In this document: positions 33,651 to 41,885 of the stretch, one piece after another
How the letters are laid out: each line of letters begins with the position of its first letter
How positions within the stretch are numbered: position 1 is the stretch's first letter
Origin: Verrucomicrobiota bacterium
GTDB taxonomy: Bacteria; Verrucomicrobiota; Verrucomicrobiia; Limisphaerales; SIBE01
DNA: 42,256 bases
Assembly: GCA_021733945.1 (NCBI GenBank)
Contig: JAIPJX010000025.1
Coordinates: forward strand, 1-42,256
Direction of reading: 5' to 3'
The notes under the pieces: model-generated
What the model was told of the DNA's origin: nothing
The model's database searches: none
What the model saw: only the letters and a program-made list of their open reading frames with translations
Program-made: the position numbers and the translations under genes

Positions 33651-36389
33651 ATGATGCCAACTGCTGTCACTCTCGATTCCGTGGGCCGGATTCCGTTTCC
33701 GGGCGACAACGCGGCCATTGCCAGCCGCCGGCTTGACGCGGGTTTGGAAATCCGCGCACAGGCGCATTCGTTCCGTCTGTCCCACGGCGTTCTCGAAGGG
33801 CATCGCTTCGCCATCGTTCCCATCCCAAAAGGCCGGGCCCTGCTCTCCTGGGGACTGCCTTTCGGAGTTGCTCTTCAGGACATCGCCCCCGGAGAATACG
33901 TCTGCAACCGAAAAATCCTTCTGGCCCTGAGTCAGCGGCACCTCGATTTCCCCCTGCCCACCTCACCGAATTTCTCGGATCATGCGATCCGCTACGTCCT
34001 GGATGAACGGGATTTTCGACCCGGAACCCAGATCTCCCCGTTGTCACCCCCCCCCGAGTTCGAAGGGTTCGAGCGCGATCCACGCCGTGGCGTGGGAACA
34101 CGCAACTACGTGGTGATCCTGGGGACCAGCTCCCGGACAGCCAGTTTCGCGCGTTCTCTGGCAGAACGATTTCCTCAGACAACGGCGCTGTTCCCAAACG
34201 TGGACGGCGTCGTGCCGGTGGCGCATACCGAGGGAGGCGATGCAACACGCCCGAATAATTTTGAGTTCGTGGTCCGCACTCTGGCCGGTTTCATGGTCCA
34301 CCCGAACGTCGGGGCAATCCTCGCCGTGGATGCCGGCGGGGAACCGGTGAACAACCAGGTGCTCCAGGATTACCTTAAAAAGCACGACTATCCCATTGAA
34401 TCGGTGCCGGCCGAGTTCATGACCCTGGGATCCGACTACGAATCGTGTCTGCAAAAGGGCGAAGGCATCGTTCGGAAATCACTCGAACAAGCCAATCGTT
34501 CCAGCCGTTCCAGGACGAGCGTGGCCCGGTTGCGGTTCGCCCTGCAATGCGGAGGATCCGACGCCTTCTCGGGAGTCTCGGGCAACCCGTTGGCAGGCTG
34601 GATGGCCAAACGGCTGATCCAGTTCGGGGGATCAGCCAATCTGGCAGAATCGGACGAACTCATCGGCGCGGAACCCTATGTGCTGAAGAACGTGAAGGAC
34701 GTCCAGACAGCCAGGCGCTTCCTCGGCACGCTGCAGCGGTTCCAGGAGCGCGCGTCCTGGCATGGCCACGACGCGGAGGGCAACCCCAGCGGAGGCAACA
34801 ACTACCGGGGCCTGTACAACATCGCGATCAAATCGATCGGGGCAGCACTCAAAAAGGATCCGGAAGTCTGCCTGGATCACGTGATCGATTACGGCGAGCG
34901 CATGGATTCCCCCGGTTTTTATTTCATGGACAGCCCGGGGAACGACCTCGAAAGCATTGCCGGCCAGGTCGCCGCCGGCTGCAATGTCATCCTGTTCACA
35001 ACCGGCAACGGCTCGATCACCAATTTCCCGTTTGTTCCCACGCTCAAGATCATGACGAGCACCGCCCGATTCAACCTGCTTTCGAACGAGATGGACATCA
35101 ATGCCGGGCGGTATCAGGACGGCATGAGCATGGACGACCTCGGTGCCGAGGCATTTGATCTTGCCCTGCGCGTGGCTGCGGGACAACGCACGGCAGGTGA
35201 ACACGCAGGACATTCCCAGGTGCAGATCTGGCGTGAATGGAAGCAAACCAACAGCGAATCCCTGCCCGCCATTCGTCAACGTTCCCGCCCTTCGGGGCAG
35301 CCGATCGCACTTGGGCATCGCGCTTCGAACGCATCCATTACAAGCCAGCCATCCCAGGCCCAACCCCGGTTCCCCGTCTTCGAGACCGACCGTGGCTGCA
35401 CTTCCCAGCGCGTAGGACTGATTGTTCCCACCAGCCTCTGCGCCGGCCAGGTCGGGAGAATGATCGCCACTCAGTTGAATCAATCTCACGCCGGCAGTGG
35501 TCTGCGCTACGTGGCTCTCCCTCACACCGAGGGATGCGGCGCTTCGGGGGGGGAATCAGAGGAACTGTTCATCCGCACCATGGCCGGTTACCTCCGCCAC
35601 CCGTTCACCGAGCGCGCCCTGTTGCTGGAGCACGGATGCGAAAAAACCCACAACGACGCCATGCGCGTGGATCTGGAACGTGCGGACGTGGATGTTCGCA
35701 AATTCGGCTGGGCGAGCATCCAGCTCGATGGCGGGATCACTGCGGTCACCGCCAAGGCCCTGACGTGGTTCAATGAGACTTCAAACTCCTCCGCGCCACC
35801 GCAACTGAAAGAGGTCGGCATCGAACACCTGCGGCTCGGGCTCGTCATTTCGCCGGACCTTCCCGAATCGCTGACCAGCGCGCTTGTCGAACTGGTCCGC
35901 TCGATCGTGTCGAGCGGCGGAAGCGTGGTCATTCCCCACGGGATTTCTTCCCATTCAACAACCACTTTTTTCAACAGCCTGCTCGACAGCCCTTCGACGC
36001 CTCCGAGCCTGGACTACGGGCAGGCGTTTGAGCATCCGGGCTTGCACCTGATGCACAGTCCCACCTCACACCATGTGGAAATCCTCACGGGTTTGGGTGC
36101 AACCGGTGTGGAAGTAATCCTGTGCCATGCGGATTCCTCCCGACTCCAGGGGCACCCGATGATTCCCGTGCTCCAGATCGGAACCCGCAGTGCAGAGGCC
36201 TGCCCTTCGCCCCATCCCGGAGATTACCATGACCTTTGGGCTCCGAATCCAACCGACGTTTCGGAGCTCGTGAACGCGCTCTTTGAGCGCGTTGCCCAGG
36301 TGGTCTCGCGCACCTACCGCCCAAAATCGTGGGTCACCGGAAACACCGATTTTCAGATGACGCGGGGATTCCTGGGCGTCTCGCTCTGA
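33651..36389 (+). CDS. Double-length UxaA-family (altronate/galactarate dehydratase-like) protein
   Basis: UxaA enzymes dehydrate sugar acids using an iron site. This protein has 912 residues, nearly twice the usual size of about 500. Order: an N-terminal SAF domain (about 10-95); a first UxaA catalytic unit (about 145-520) with CGGSDAFSG (300-308), YGERMDSPG and SPGND plus C444; a Ser/Pro/Gln linker (about 530-575); and a second UxaA-like unit (about 585-905) with C597, HTEGCG (625-630) and HGCE (661-664). Motif cysteines are divided between the units. It is divergent from the EboD-like gene, with no adjacent sugar-acid regulator or transporter. The substrate is unknown, and activity must be tested. 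Confidence 0.85.
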   Translation: MMPTAVTLDSVGRIPFPGDNAAIASRRLDAGLEIRAQAHSFRLSHGVLEGHRFAIVPIPKGRALLSWGLPFGVALQDIAPGEYVCNRKILLALSQRHLDFPLPTSPNFSDHAIRYVLDERDFRPGTQISPLSPPPEFEGFERDPRRGVGTRNYVVILGTSSRTASFARSLAERFPQTTALFPNVDGVVPVAHTEGGDATRPNNFEFVVRTLAGFMVHPNVGAILAVDAGGEPVNNQVLQDYLKKHDYPIESVPAEFMTLGSDYESCLQKGEGIVRKSLEQANRSSRSRTSVARLRFALQCGGSDAFSGVSGNPLAGWMAKRLIQFGGSANLAESDELIGAEPYVLKNVKDVQTARRFLGTLQRFQERASWHGHDAEGNPSGGNNYRGLYNIAIKSIGAALKKDPEVCLDHVIDYGERMDSPGFYFMDSPGNDLESIAGQVAAGCNVILFTTGNGSITNFPFVPTLKIMTSTARFNLLSNEMDINAGRYQDGMSMDDLGAEAFDLALRVAAGQRTAGEHAGHSQVQIWREWKQTNSESLPAIRQRSRPSGQPIALGHRASNASITSQPSQAQPRFPVFETDRGCTSQRVGLIVPTSLCAGQVGRMIATQLNQSHAGSGLRYVALPHTEGCGASGGESEELFIRTMAGYLRHPFTERALLLEHGCEKTHNDAMRVDLERADVDVRKFGWASIQLDGGITAVTAKALTWFNETSNSSAPPQLKEVGIEHLRLGLVISPDLPESLTSALVELVRSIVSSGGSVVIPHGISSHSTTTFFNSLLDSPSTPPSLDYGQAFEHPGLHLMHSPTSHHVEILTGLGATGVEVILCHADSSRLQGHPMIPVLQIGTRSAEACPSPHPGDYHDLWAPNPTDVSELVNALFERVAQVVSRTYRPKSWVTGNTDFQMTRGFLGVSL

Positions 36390-36435
36390 CAACCCGGAAC
36401 ACAGCACGTGTCTGCGCCTTTTTTCGAGCGCGTTC

Positions 36436-36463
36436 GAATTATTTCGTTGGAATTATTTCTTGG
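36436..36463. repeat. Tandem 14-bp AT-rich repeat upstream of the M29-like gene
   Basis: GAATTATTTC occurs at 36436-36445 and again at 36450-36459, each followed by a similar TTGG-containing tail, giving two imperfect 14-bp units. It lies about 70-95 nt before the ATG at 36531 in an otherwise GC-rich sequence. It may be part of a promoter or a binding site for a regulator; no direct evidence. Confidence 0.4.
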
Positions 36464-36530
36464 CCCCCATTTCCAGAATATGTGATACTCCACCCCGTAG
36501 GTTCACCAATCGAAGTTTTTTCAGAAAACC

Positions 36531-37673
36531 ATGAGCAAAGAATTTCCTCCATTCGACCTCGGGCGACTCCTGCGCACCGTGTTTGCGCCGAAAACCGGCG
36601 AACGGGTCGCGATCCTCATTGACCTGCCCGACCCGCGGGCGGTGAAGGATTTTGCGTTCCTCAACAACCCTGAGTTCTCGATTCAACGCCACGCTCACGA
36701 TGTTTTCTACAAGGGACTCAAGGACCGGGTGCTGGCTGAGATGGAACTGCAGGGAGGGGACTTTTTTGCGTATGCATTGACCGGAGGCAGCAACCTCGAC
36801 CTTCCCGATCAGGCCTTTGAATCCACAGGCCGCGAGGTGAGTCTGGAGCGCGACGTCTACACCCGGTTCGACATCATCCTCTGCATTTCCACCTTCTCGG
36901 CCACGGCACCCCTCACCGCCTTTGCCAAGCGCTTCGGGTTCCGCGGCGCGACCCTGCACGGAGTGAACGACATCATTCTCCGGAGCGGCCTTGCCGTCGA
37001 CTACAACGAGGTGAGCGTCGAAGCGGAGCAGATGCGACTGGCGCTCACTCGGGCCGACCGGTTCGAAATCGATTTTGAAACGGGCGGCCAGATTCACACG
37101 CTGACCGTGCTCTGCGGCGGCCAGGAAGCACAGAAAAGCCACGGCCTCTGCCGCGGCGAAGAACCCGATGTGGCAAACCTGCCCGCAGGGGAGGTCTACT
37201 TTGTTCCCTCCGGTGCCGAGGGCTCTTTCCCCATGAAATATGAGGACGGATCCCTCGGTCTCATGCACGTCACCGGAGGCCGCATCACTCGGGCCACCCT
37301 CCTGCAGGGCGACGCCGCCGTAGTCGCGGCCCACAACGAAAAACTTTCCTCCGATCCCGTCACCGGGGAACTGGGCGAACTCGGGTTCGGCACCCAGGAA
37401 CTCCCGGTCTCAGGCCGCGATATCCAGGACGAAAAAATTCTCGGCACCATGCACGTGGCCACGGGTCGCAGCGATCACCTGGGAGGAGCACTCACGCCGG
37501 ACCGGTTCGCGACGGCGAAAAACGCAACCCACGACGACATCCTGTTCTCCCCGTCCAAAACCCCCGAGATCCGCGTGGCCCAGGTGCGCATGTTCCGAGA
37601 CAACGAGACGCAGGTCGTTTTGGAGAACTTCAAACCATCAGCCTACCTCCGCAGCCAGATCGGTCGGGGGTAG
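36531..37673 (+). CDS. M29-like aminopeptidase-family protein
   Basis: The 380-residue protein resembles the C-terminal metal-site half of M29 (thermophilic aminopeptidase) enzymes: PAGEVYFVPSGAEGSF, then GELGFGTQ, then DEKILGTMHVATGRSDHLGG and HDDILF at the expected spacing. The N-terminal half is more divergent. Metal-binding Glu and His residues seem to be present (PAGE, GELG, HVA, HDD), so activity is plausible. It is preceded by a tandem AT-rich repeat and followed after 78 nt by the ovothiol-type methyltransferase. I am fairly confident of the fold and less so of the peptidase function. Confidence 0.65.
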   Translation: MSKEFPPFDLGRLLRTVFAPKTGERVAILIDLPDPRAVKDFAFLNNPEFSIQRHAHDVFYKGLKDRVLAEMELQGGDFFAYALTGGSNLDLPDQAFESTGREVSLERDVYTRFDIILCISTFSATAPLTAFAKRFGFRGATLHGVNDIILRSGLAVDYNEVSVEAEQMRLALTRADRFEIDFETGGQIHTLTVLCGGQEAQKSHGLCRGEEPDVANLPAGEVYFVPSGAEGSFPMKYEDGSLGLMHVTGGRITRATLLQGDAAVVAAHNEKLSSDPVTGELGELGFGTQELPVSGRDIQDEKILGTMHVATGRSDHLGGALTPDRFATAKNATHDDILFSPSKTPEIRVAQVRMFRDNETQVVLENFKPSAYLRSQIGRG

Positions 37674-37751
37674 TTGGTGACGCAACCTGGCACCGCCGGG
37701 GCCCCTGGCTCCCGGCGCTCACCGCGAGAGACGATCCACAATTCAACCACC

Positions 37752-38510
37752 ATGCAGCCTTATTACGAATCGGATCGGGGACTCGCGGAATATCTTTTGT
37801 TTCACTACGGGACCGCCGGGGAAATTCTTCCCTACCCGTTCGGCCCCACGGACGCATTGGATTTCGCCGTTCGATGTGTCAGCCAATGCCTGGATCCCGC
37901 GTCCCTCGGTCCGGAACCGCGCGCCCTGGATCTGGGATGCGCCGTCGGCCGTTCGACTTTCGAGCTCTCGCGGGTGTGCAGCCGGGTCATTGGCATCGAT
38001 TTCTCGAGCCGGTTCATCGAATCCGCCGAGACCCTGCGCAACACCGGTTCGATCGAATACGCTTACACCGAAGAGGGCAGCCTGACTCGCCCCGCCCGGG
38101 CCAGCCTTCCGGAGGGCATCAACGCAGACCGTGTCTCGTTCGAGACGGGCGATGCCATGGATCTGCGCGCCGATCTGGGCAGCTTCGACGTTGTGCTCAT
38201 GGCCAATCTGATCGATCGATTGACCGACCCACGCCGTTGCCTGGACCGCCTGCCGGCCCTCGTCAAACCCGGTGGACAGCTCATCATCAGTTCCCCCTAC
38301 ACCTGGCTCGAAGAATACACACCGCAGACCAACTGGCCGGGTGGTTTTTACAGCGGGGGCACCCCGGTCCGAACCCGCGACGGATTGTCCCAAATCCTCG
38401 GACAGGAATTCGAATCAATGGGATTCAAGGACCTTCCCTTCCTGATCCGGGAACACGCTCGAAAGTTTCAATGGAGCGTCGCCGAAGCCTCGGTCTGGAA
38501 ACGACGCTGA
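37752..38510 (+). CDS. Putative 4-mercaptohistidine N1-methyltransferase (ovothiol type, OvoA C-terminal-like)
   Basis: The 252-residue SAM-dependent methyltransferase opens PYYESDRGLAEYLLFHYG, the hallmark of the OvoA C-terminal domain and of stand-alone relatives (TIGR04345). The SAM loop is ALDLGCAVGRSTFELS, then VLMANLIDRLTDPR and LIISSPYTWLEEYTP. It would methylate the imidazole of 4-mercaptohistidine to give ovothiol A, a redox thiol. The sulfoxide synthase part (OvoA N-terminal half) is not in the window. The ATG at 37752 was chosen because the family starts here; a TTG at 37674 would add an unlikely 26 residues. It lies 57 nt upstream of the ABC substrate-binding gene. Confidence 0.82.
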   Translation: MQPYYESDRGLAEYLLFHYGTAGEILPYPFGPTDALDFAVRCVSQCLDPASLGPEPRALDLGCAVGRSTFELSRVCSRVIGIDFSSRFIESAETLRNTGSIEYAYTEEGSLTRPARASLPEGINADRVSFETGDAMDLRADLGSFDVVLMANLIDRLTDPRRCLDRLPALVKPGGQLIISSPYTWLEEYTPQTNWPGGFYSGGTPVRTRDGLSQILGQEFESMGFKDLPFLIREHARKFQWSVAEASVWKRR

Positions 38511-38567
38511 ACGAATGCCCCCAACCCCGCAGGACGCACCAGCGTCGCGCATGGCCGCAATTCCGGA

Positions 38568-39368
38568 ATGAGTTTCTTAAACCAATCGATCCGTTGCATG
38601 GCGATCGTCGCCCTCTGCCTGCTCACGGCGCTTCCGGGCTGCTCCGAACCCACGCCAACCGGACTGCGCGTCGGCATGGAGCTCGCGTACCCACCGTTTG
38701 AAATGACCGATGCGACCGGGCAACCGGCCGGCGTGAGTGTCGAGATCGCCAGGGCTCTGGCAAAACACCTCGGCCTGGAGTTGGATATTCAGAACCTGCC
38801 CTTTGACGGGCTGATCCCCGCGTTGCGCACAGGCAAGATAGACCTGATCCTTTCCTCCATGACCGAAACTTCCGAGCGAGCCGAGGCCATCGATTTCTCA
38901 GCCCCCTATTTGCGAACCGGCCTCTGCCTCTTGATCTCCAAAGAATCACCAATCCAGTCGGCGGCCGATCTCGATGTTGCGGGCCGTGTGATTGCGGTCA
39001 AACTCGGAACCACCGGCCACACCCATGCCCTCGAAAACTTCAAGTCCGCAAAGGTGATTGTTCTCGAGAAGGAGGACGCCTGTGTCCTGGAAGTGGTGCA
39101 ACGCAAGGCCGATGCATTCATCTACGACCAGATGTCCGTCTACAAAAACTGGGACCGCAACCCGGACACGACCCGCCCGCTGCTCAATCCGTTCCGCGAG
39201 GAATCCTGGGCGATCGGCATTCGGAAGGGAAACGAAACACTGCGGGAACGGGTCAACGGGTTTCTCGATGACTTTCGTGCGAGCGGTGGATTTGAACGCC
39301 TGGGCGATCAGTTTTTGAAAGAGCAAAAGGACGCGTTTCAGAAATTGGGATACCCGTTTTATTTTTGA
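38568..39368 (+). CDS. Polar amino-acid ABC transporter, substrate-binding protein
   Basis: The 266-residue protein has a lipoprotein-like signal ending TALPGC (C25), then the type-3 solute-binding fold: GLRVGMELAYPPFEMTD, SVEIARALAKHLGLEL, GKIDLILSSMTETSERAEAI and VAVKLGTTG-like IAVKLGTTGHTH. This is the family that captures polar amino acids such as His, Glu, Gln, Arg and cystine. Ligand specificity cannot be read by eye. It is followed by permease and ATPase genes in one operon. Confidence 0.92.
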   Translation: MSFLNQSIRCMAIVALCLLTALPGCSEPTPTGLRVGMELAYPPFEMTDATGQPAGVSVEIARALAKHLGLELDIQNLPFDGLIPALRTGKIDLILSSMTETSERAEAIDFSAPYLRTGLCLLISKESPIQSAADLDVAGRVIAVKLGTTGHTHALENFKSAKVIVLEKEDACVLEVVQRKADAFIYDQMSVYKNWDRNPDTTRPLLNPFREESWAIGIRKGNETLRERVNGFLDDFRASGGFERLGDQFLKEQKDAFQKLGYPFYF

Positions 39369-39371
39369 GCC

Positions 39372-40166
39372 GTGGGCCTGTTCCGCCACTTTTTCGAACC
39401 CGATTCGCCTTCAACCCGGCCCGTCGGCTGGCCGGTCCGGATGCTCAACGGAGCCGTGGCGCTGCTCCTGATTGCAGGGGTGTTCCATTTTGCCTTCCAG
39501 CGGCTCGATTACCAGTGGAACTGGGCTGCCATTTACAAATACCGCAGCAAATTTTTCCAGGGCTACCTGACGACCATCTGGATCTCAATCGCCGCATTGA
39601 CACTGAGCACGGCGATCGGGCTCTGCTTCGCGTTTGGACAGAGAAGCCGGTTCCTGCCCCTTCGGTACTTCAGCAAGTTTTATATCGAACTGGTGCGCGG
39701 CACACCGCTGCTCGTCCAGATTCTCGTTTTCTTCTATGTCGTCGCGGACGCATTCGGTGTGCAGAACCGTTATTTGGTCGGGGTGCTCACGTTGTCATTC
39801 TTCAGCGGGGCGTACCTCTCGGAGATCATACGCGCAGGAATCGAAAGCGTTGGAAAATCCCAGCTGGAATCCGCGATGGCCATCGGATTCACTCCGGCTC
39901 AAACCTATCGGTTCGTCATATTCCCCCAGGCCCTCCGGCAGATCCTTCCCCCTCTGGCGGGACAGTTTGTTTCCCTGATCAAGGATTCGTCCCTGCTCTC
40001 CGTAATCTCAATCAGCGAATTCACACTAAACGCGCGCGAGGTGAATTCCAACACGTTCAGCACCCTCGAGAGCTATCTCCCCCTTGCGTTGGGCTACCTG
40101 TTGTTGACCCTTCCCATTTCACTCTGGATTCGACGCCTTGAACGCCGTCACCATTTTGAAACCTGA
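39372..40166 (+). CDS. Polar amino-acid ABC transporter, permease
   Basis: A 264-residue inner-membrane protein with about five or six helices and the HisM/GlnP family motifs: FQGYLTTIWISIAALTLS, VRGTPLLVQILVFFY and the EAA loop ESAMAIGFTPAQTYRFVIFP. The GTG start at 39372 lies 3 nt after the substrate-binding gene's stop codon, and an N-terminal cytoplasmic extension of about 30 residues precedes the first helix. A single permease gene probably works as a homodimer with the adjacent ATPase. Confidence 0.92.
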   Translation: MGLFRHFFEPDSPSTRPVGWPVRMLNGAVALLLIAGVFHFAFQRLDYQWNWAAIYKYRSKFFQGYLTTIWISIAALTLSTAIGLCFAFGQRSRFLPLRYFSKFYIELVRGTPLLVQILVFFYVVADAFGVQNRYLVGVLTLSFFSGAYLSEIIRAGIESVGKSQLESAMAIGFTPAQTYRFVIFPQALRQILPPLAGQFVSLIKDSSLLSVISISEFTLNAREVNSNTFSTLESYLPLALGYLLLTLPISLWIRRLERRHHFET

Positions 40167-40241
40167 ACCGTTCTACATCCAGGGGAGAACCGGACTCGGG
40201 CCATCGCACCGATGGCTGTATCCAACCATCTGGAACAGGTC

Positions 40242-40973
40242 ATGAAGCTTGTATTGGACAACATCTGCAAACGGTTCGGCCAACAGTTGGTGCTCGATTC
40301 CGTTTCAGCATCGCTCGACACGGTGCACACGCTCGTTCTCATCGGGCCTTCGGGAGGTGGAAAATCAACCCTGCTCAGAATCCTCGCCGGGTTGATCCCC
40401 CCCGATTCGGGCTGCATGACGATTGACAACGAACCCGTTCTGTTTCAGGAACCCTCCCTCCGAAACCACCGGCGCCAAATCGGCACTGTGTTCCAGGCGT
40501 TTAATCTGTTCCCACACCTTTCGGCGCTTCGCAACATCACGCTTCCCCTGATCCAGGTACACGGACTCTCGGAGTCCGATGCCGACGAGAGGGCTCACGA
40601 AATCCTGAAACGATTTCAACTCGAAGATCACTCCCGGAAACACCCCGCCGCGCTCTCCGGAGGCCAGCGCCAGCGCGTTGCGATCGCCCGCGCCATTGCC
40701 ATCCGCCCCCGGCTCCTCCTTTTCGACGAACCAACCTCCGCGCTGGATCCGGAGATGACCGCTGAAGTATTGGAGATGATCCAGGAACTGCGTCACGAAG
40801 GCCGTGACTTCGTGCTGGTCACCCACCAGATGGGTTTTGCCCGCGGCATCGCAGATCAGGTCGGGTTCCTCGCCAACGGCCGAATCGCCGAACTCGGATC
40901 CGTGGAACAAGTTTTTAATCGTCCGACCAGCCGGGAATGCGCTGACTTCCTCACCCGCGTGCTGAAGTACTGA
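40242..40973 (+). CDS. Polar amino-acid ABC transporter, ATP-binding protein
   Basis: The 243-residue ATPase has Walker A GPSGGGKST (35-43), Q-loop VFQAFNLFPH, signature LSGGQRQRV (138-146), Walker B LLLFDEPTSALD (158-169) and the switch histidine in LVTHQMGFA. The overall pattern is that of GlnQ/HisP. The ATG at 40242 follows GGAACAGG and is the family start; an ATG at 40212 would add ten residues. It is the last gene of the operon, followed by a terminator. Confidence 0.94.
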   Translation: MKLVLDNICKRFGQQLVLDSVSASLDTVHTLVLIGPSGGGKSTLLRILAGLIPPDSGCMTIDNEPVLFQEPSLRNHRRQIGTVFQAFNLFPHLSALRNITLPLIQVHGLSESDADERAHEILKRFQLEDHSRKHPAALSGGQRQRVAIARAIAIRPRLLLFDEPTSALDPEMTAEVLEMIQELRHEGRDFVLVTHQMGFARGIADQVGFLANGRIAELGSVEQVFNRPTSRECADFLTRVLKY

Positions 40974-41000
40974 CGCGTCACCCGCCACGCGCACCAAAAG

Positions 41001-41033
41001 AAAAAGGCGGCACCCGAAGTGCCGCCCTTTTTT
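41001..41033. terminator. Bidirectional rho-independent terminator
   Basis: GGCGGCAC (41006-41013) and GTGCCGCC (41019-41026) form a perfect 8-bp stem with a 5-nt loop. Five A precede it (41001-41005) and six T follow it (41028-41033), so it can end transcription of the ABC operon on the plus strand and of flagellin on the minus strand. Confidence 0.92.
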
Positions 41034-41063
41034 GAGAATCCTGTCTTTTGTCCGGCCGGATTT

Positions 41064-41885
41064 CTAACCCAGCAATCGCAGGGCCGACTGGGGAAGAACG
41101 TTCGCCTGGGCCAGCATCGTGGTCCCGGATTGAACCAGGATGTTCAGCTTGGCGAATCGGGTGCTCTCCTGAGCCACATCCACATCGACGATGCGGCTGT
41201 TGGCGGCGCTCAGATTCTCGTTCAGAATGGTCAACTGCTCACTCGACAGGTTCAGACGCTCAATGTTGGCACCCACCTTGGCGCGCATGTTGGCAAGCGC
41301 CTGGATCGCGGTCTTGATGTTGTTCAAGGCCGTGTTCGCAGCCGTTGAGCTTGCCACCGAGGTGCCGCTGTAAGCGTTCAAAACGCCCGTCCCAACCCCC
41401 GACGTCAGGTCCGCGGCACTCATTGCAAAGGTTGCCGCGTCGCTGTCGACCGTCACGGCAAGCTGTGCGCTCCCGAATAAACTCACCCCGTTGAAGGTCT
41501 TGCTCGTAATGTCGCTGATGTAATCCTTCAACTGAGAGAATTCCGCGGTGTAGTTGGAGAGATCCGAAACCGTCTTGGTTGCATCCTGCGCAAGCACAGT
41601 CAACTCACTCATCCGGTCGAGAGCCGATTGCACCTTCTGCAGAAACCCATCCTGGGTCTGGCTGAAGGAGATGGCGTTCCCAACATTCTGGTTGGCAGCG
41701 TTGTTCCGGCCAATGCGCGCCTGGAACTTGACGGACTGCGCCAAACCGGCTGCGTCGTCTTCGGGGGAAACGATCCGGGAACCGGAGGATAAGCGCGCCA
41801 GCGATCTTTGCAGCTGCGATGATGAAGCTTGCAGCAACCGCGACGAATTCATTGCTGACGTGTTTGTATTGATTACGAGTGGCAT
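41064..41885 (-). CDS. Flagellin
   Basis: The 273-residue protein has the conserved flagellin ends. The N-terminal D0/D1 starts MPLVINTNTSAMNSSRLL with LARLSSGSRIVSPEDDAAGLA, and the C-terminal D1/D0 has NIERLNLSSEQLTILNENLS and ends ANVLPQSALRLLG. The central variable part is short (about residues 140-190), so this is a small flagellin without large D2/D3 domains. It would polymerise into the flagellar filament after type III export. The ribosome-binding site AAAAGGA lies about 8 nt before the ATG. No other flagellar gene is in the window. Confidence 0.95.
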   Translation of the reverse strand: MPLVINTNTSAMNSSRLLQASSSQLQRSLARLSSGSRIVSPEDDAAGLAQSVKFQARIGRNNAANQNVGNAISFSQTQDGFLQKVQSALDRMSELTVLAQDATKTVSDLSNYTAEFSQLKDYISDITSKTFNGVSLFGSAQLAVTVDSDAATFAMSAADLTSGVGTGVLNAYSGTSVASSTAANTALNNIKTAIQALANMRAKVGANIERLNLSSEQLTILNENLSAANSRIVDVDVAQESTRFAKLNILVQSGTTMLAQANVLPQSALRLLG

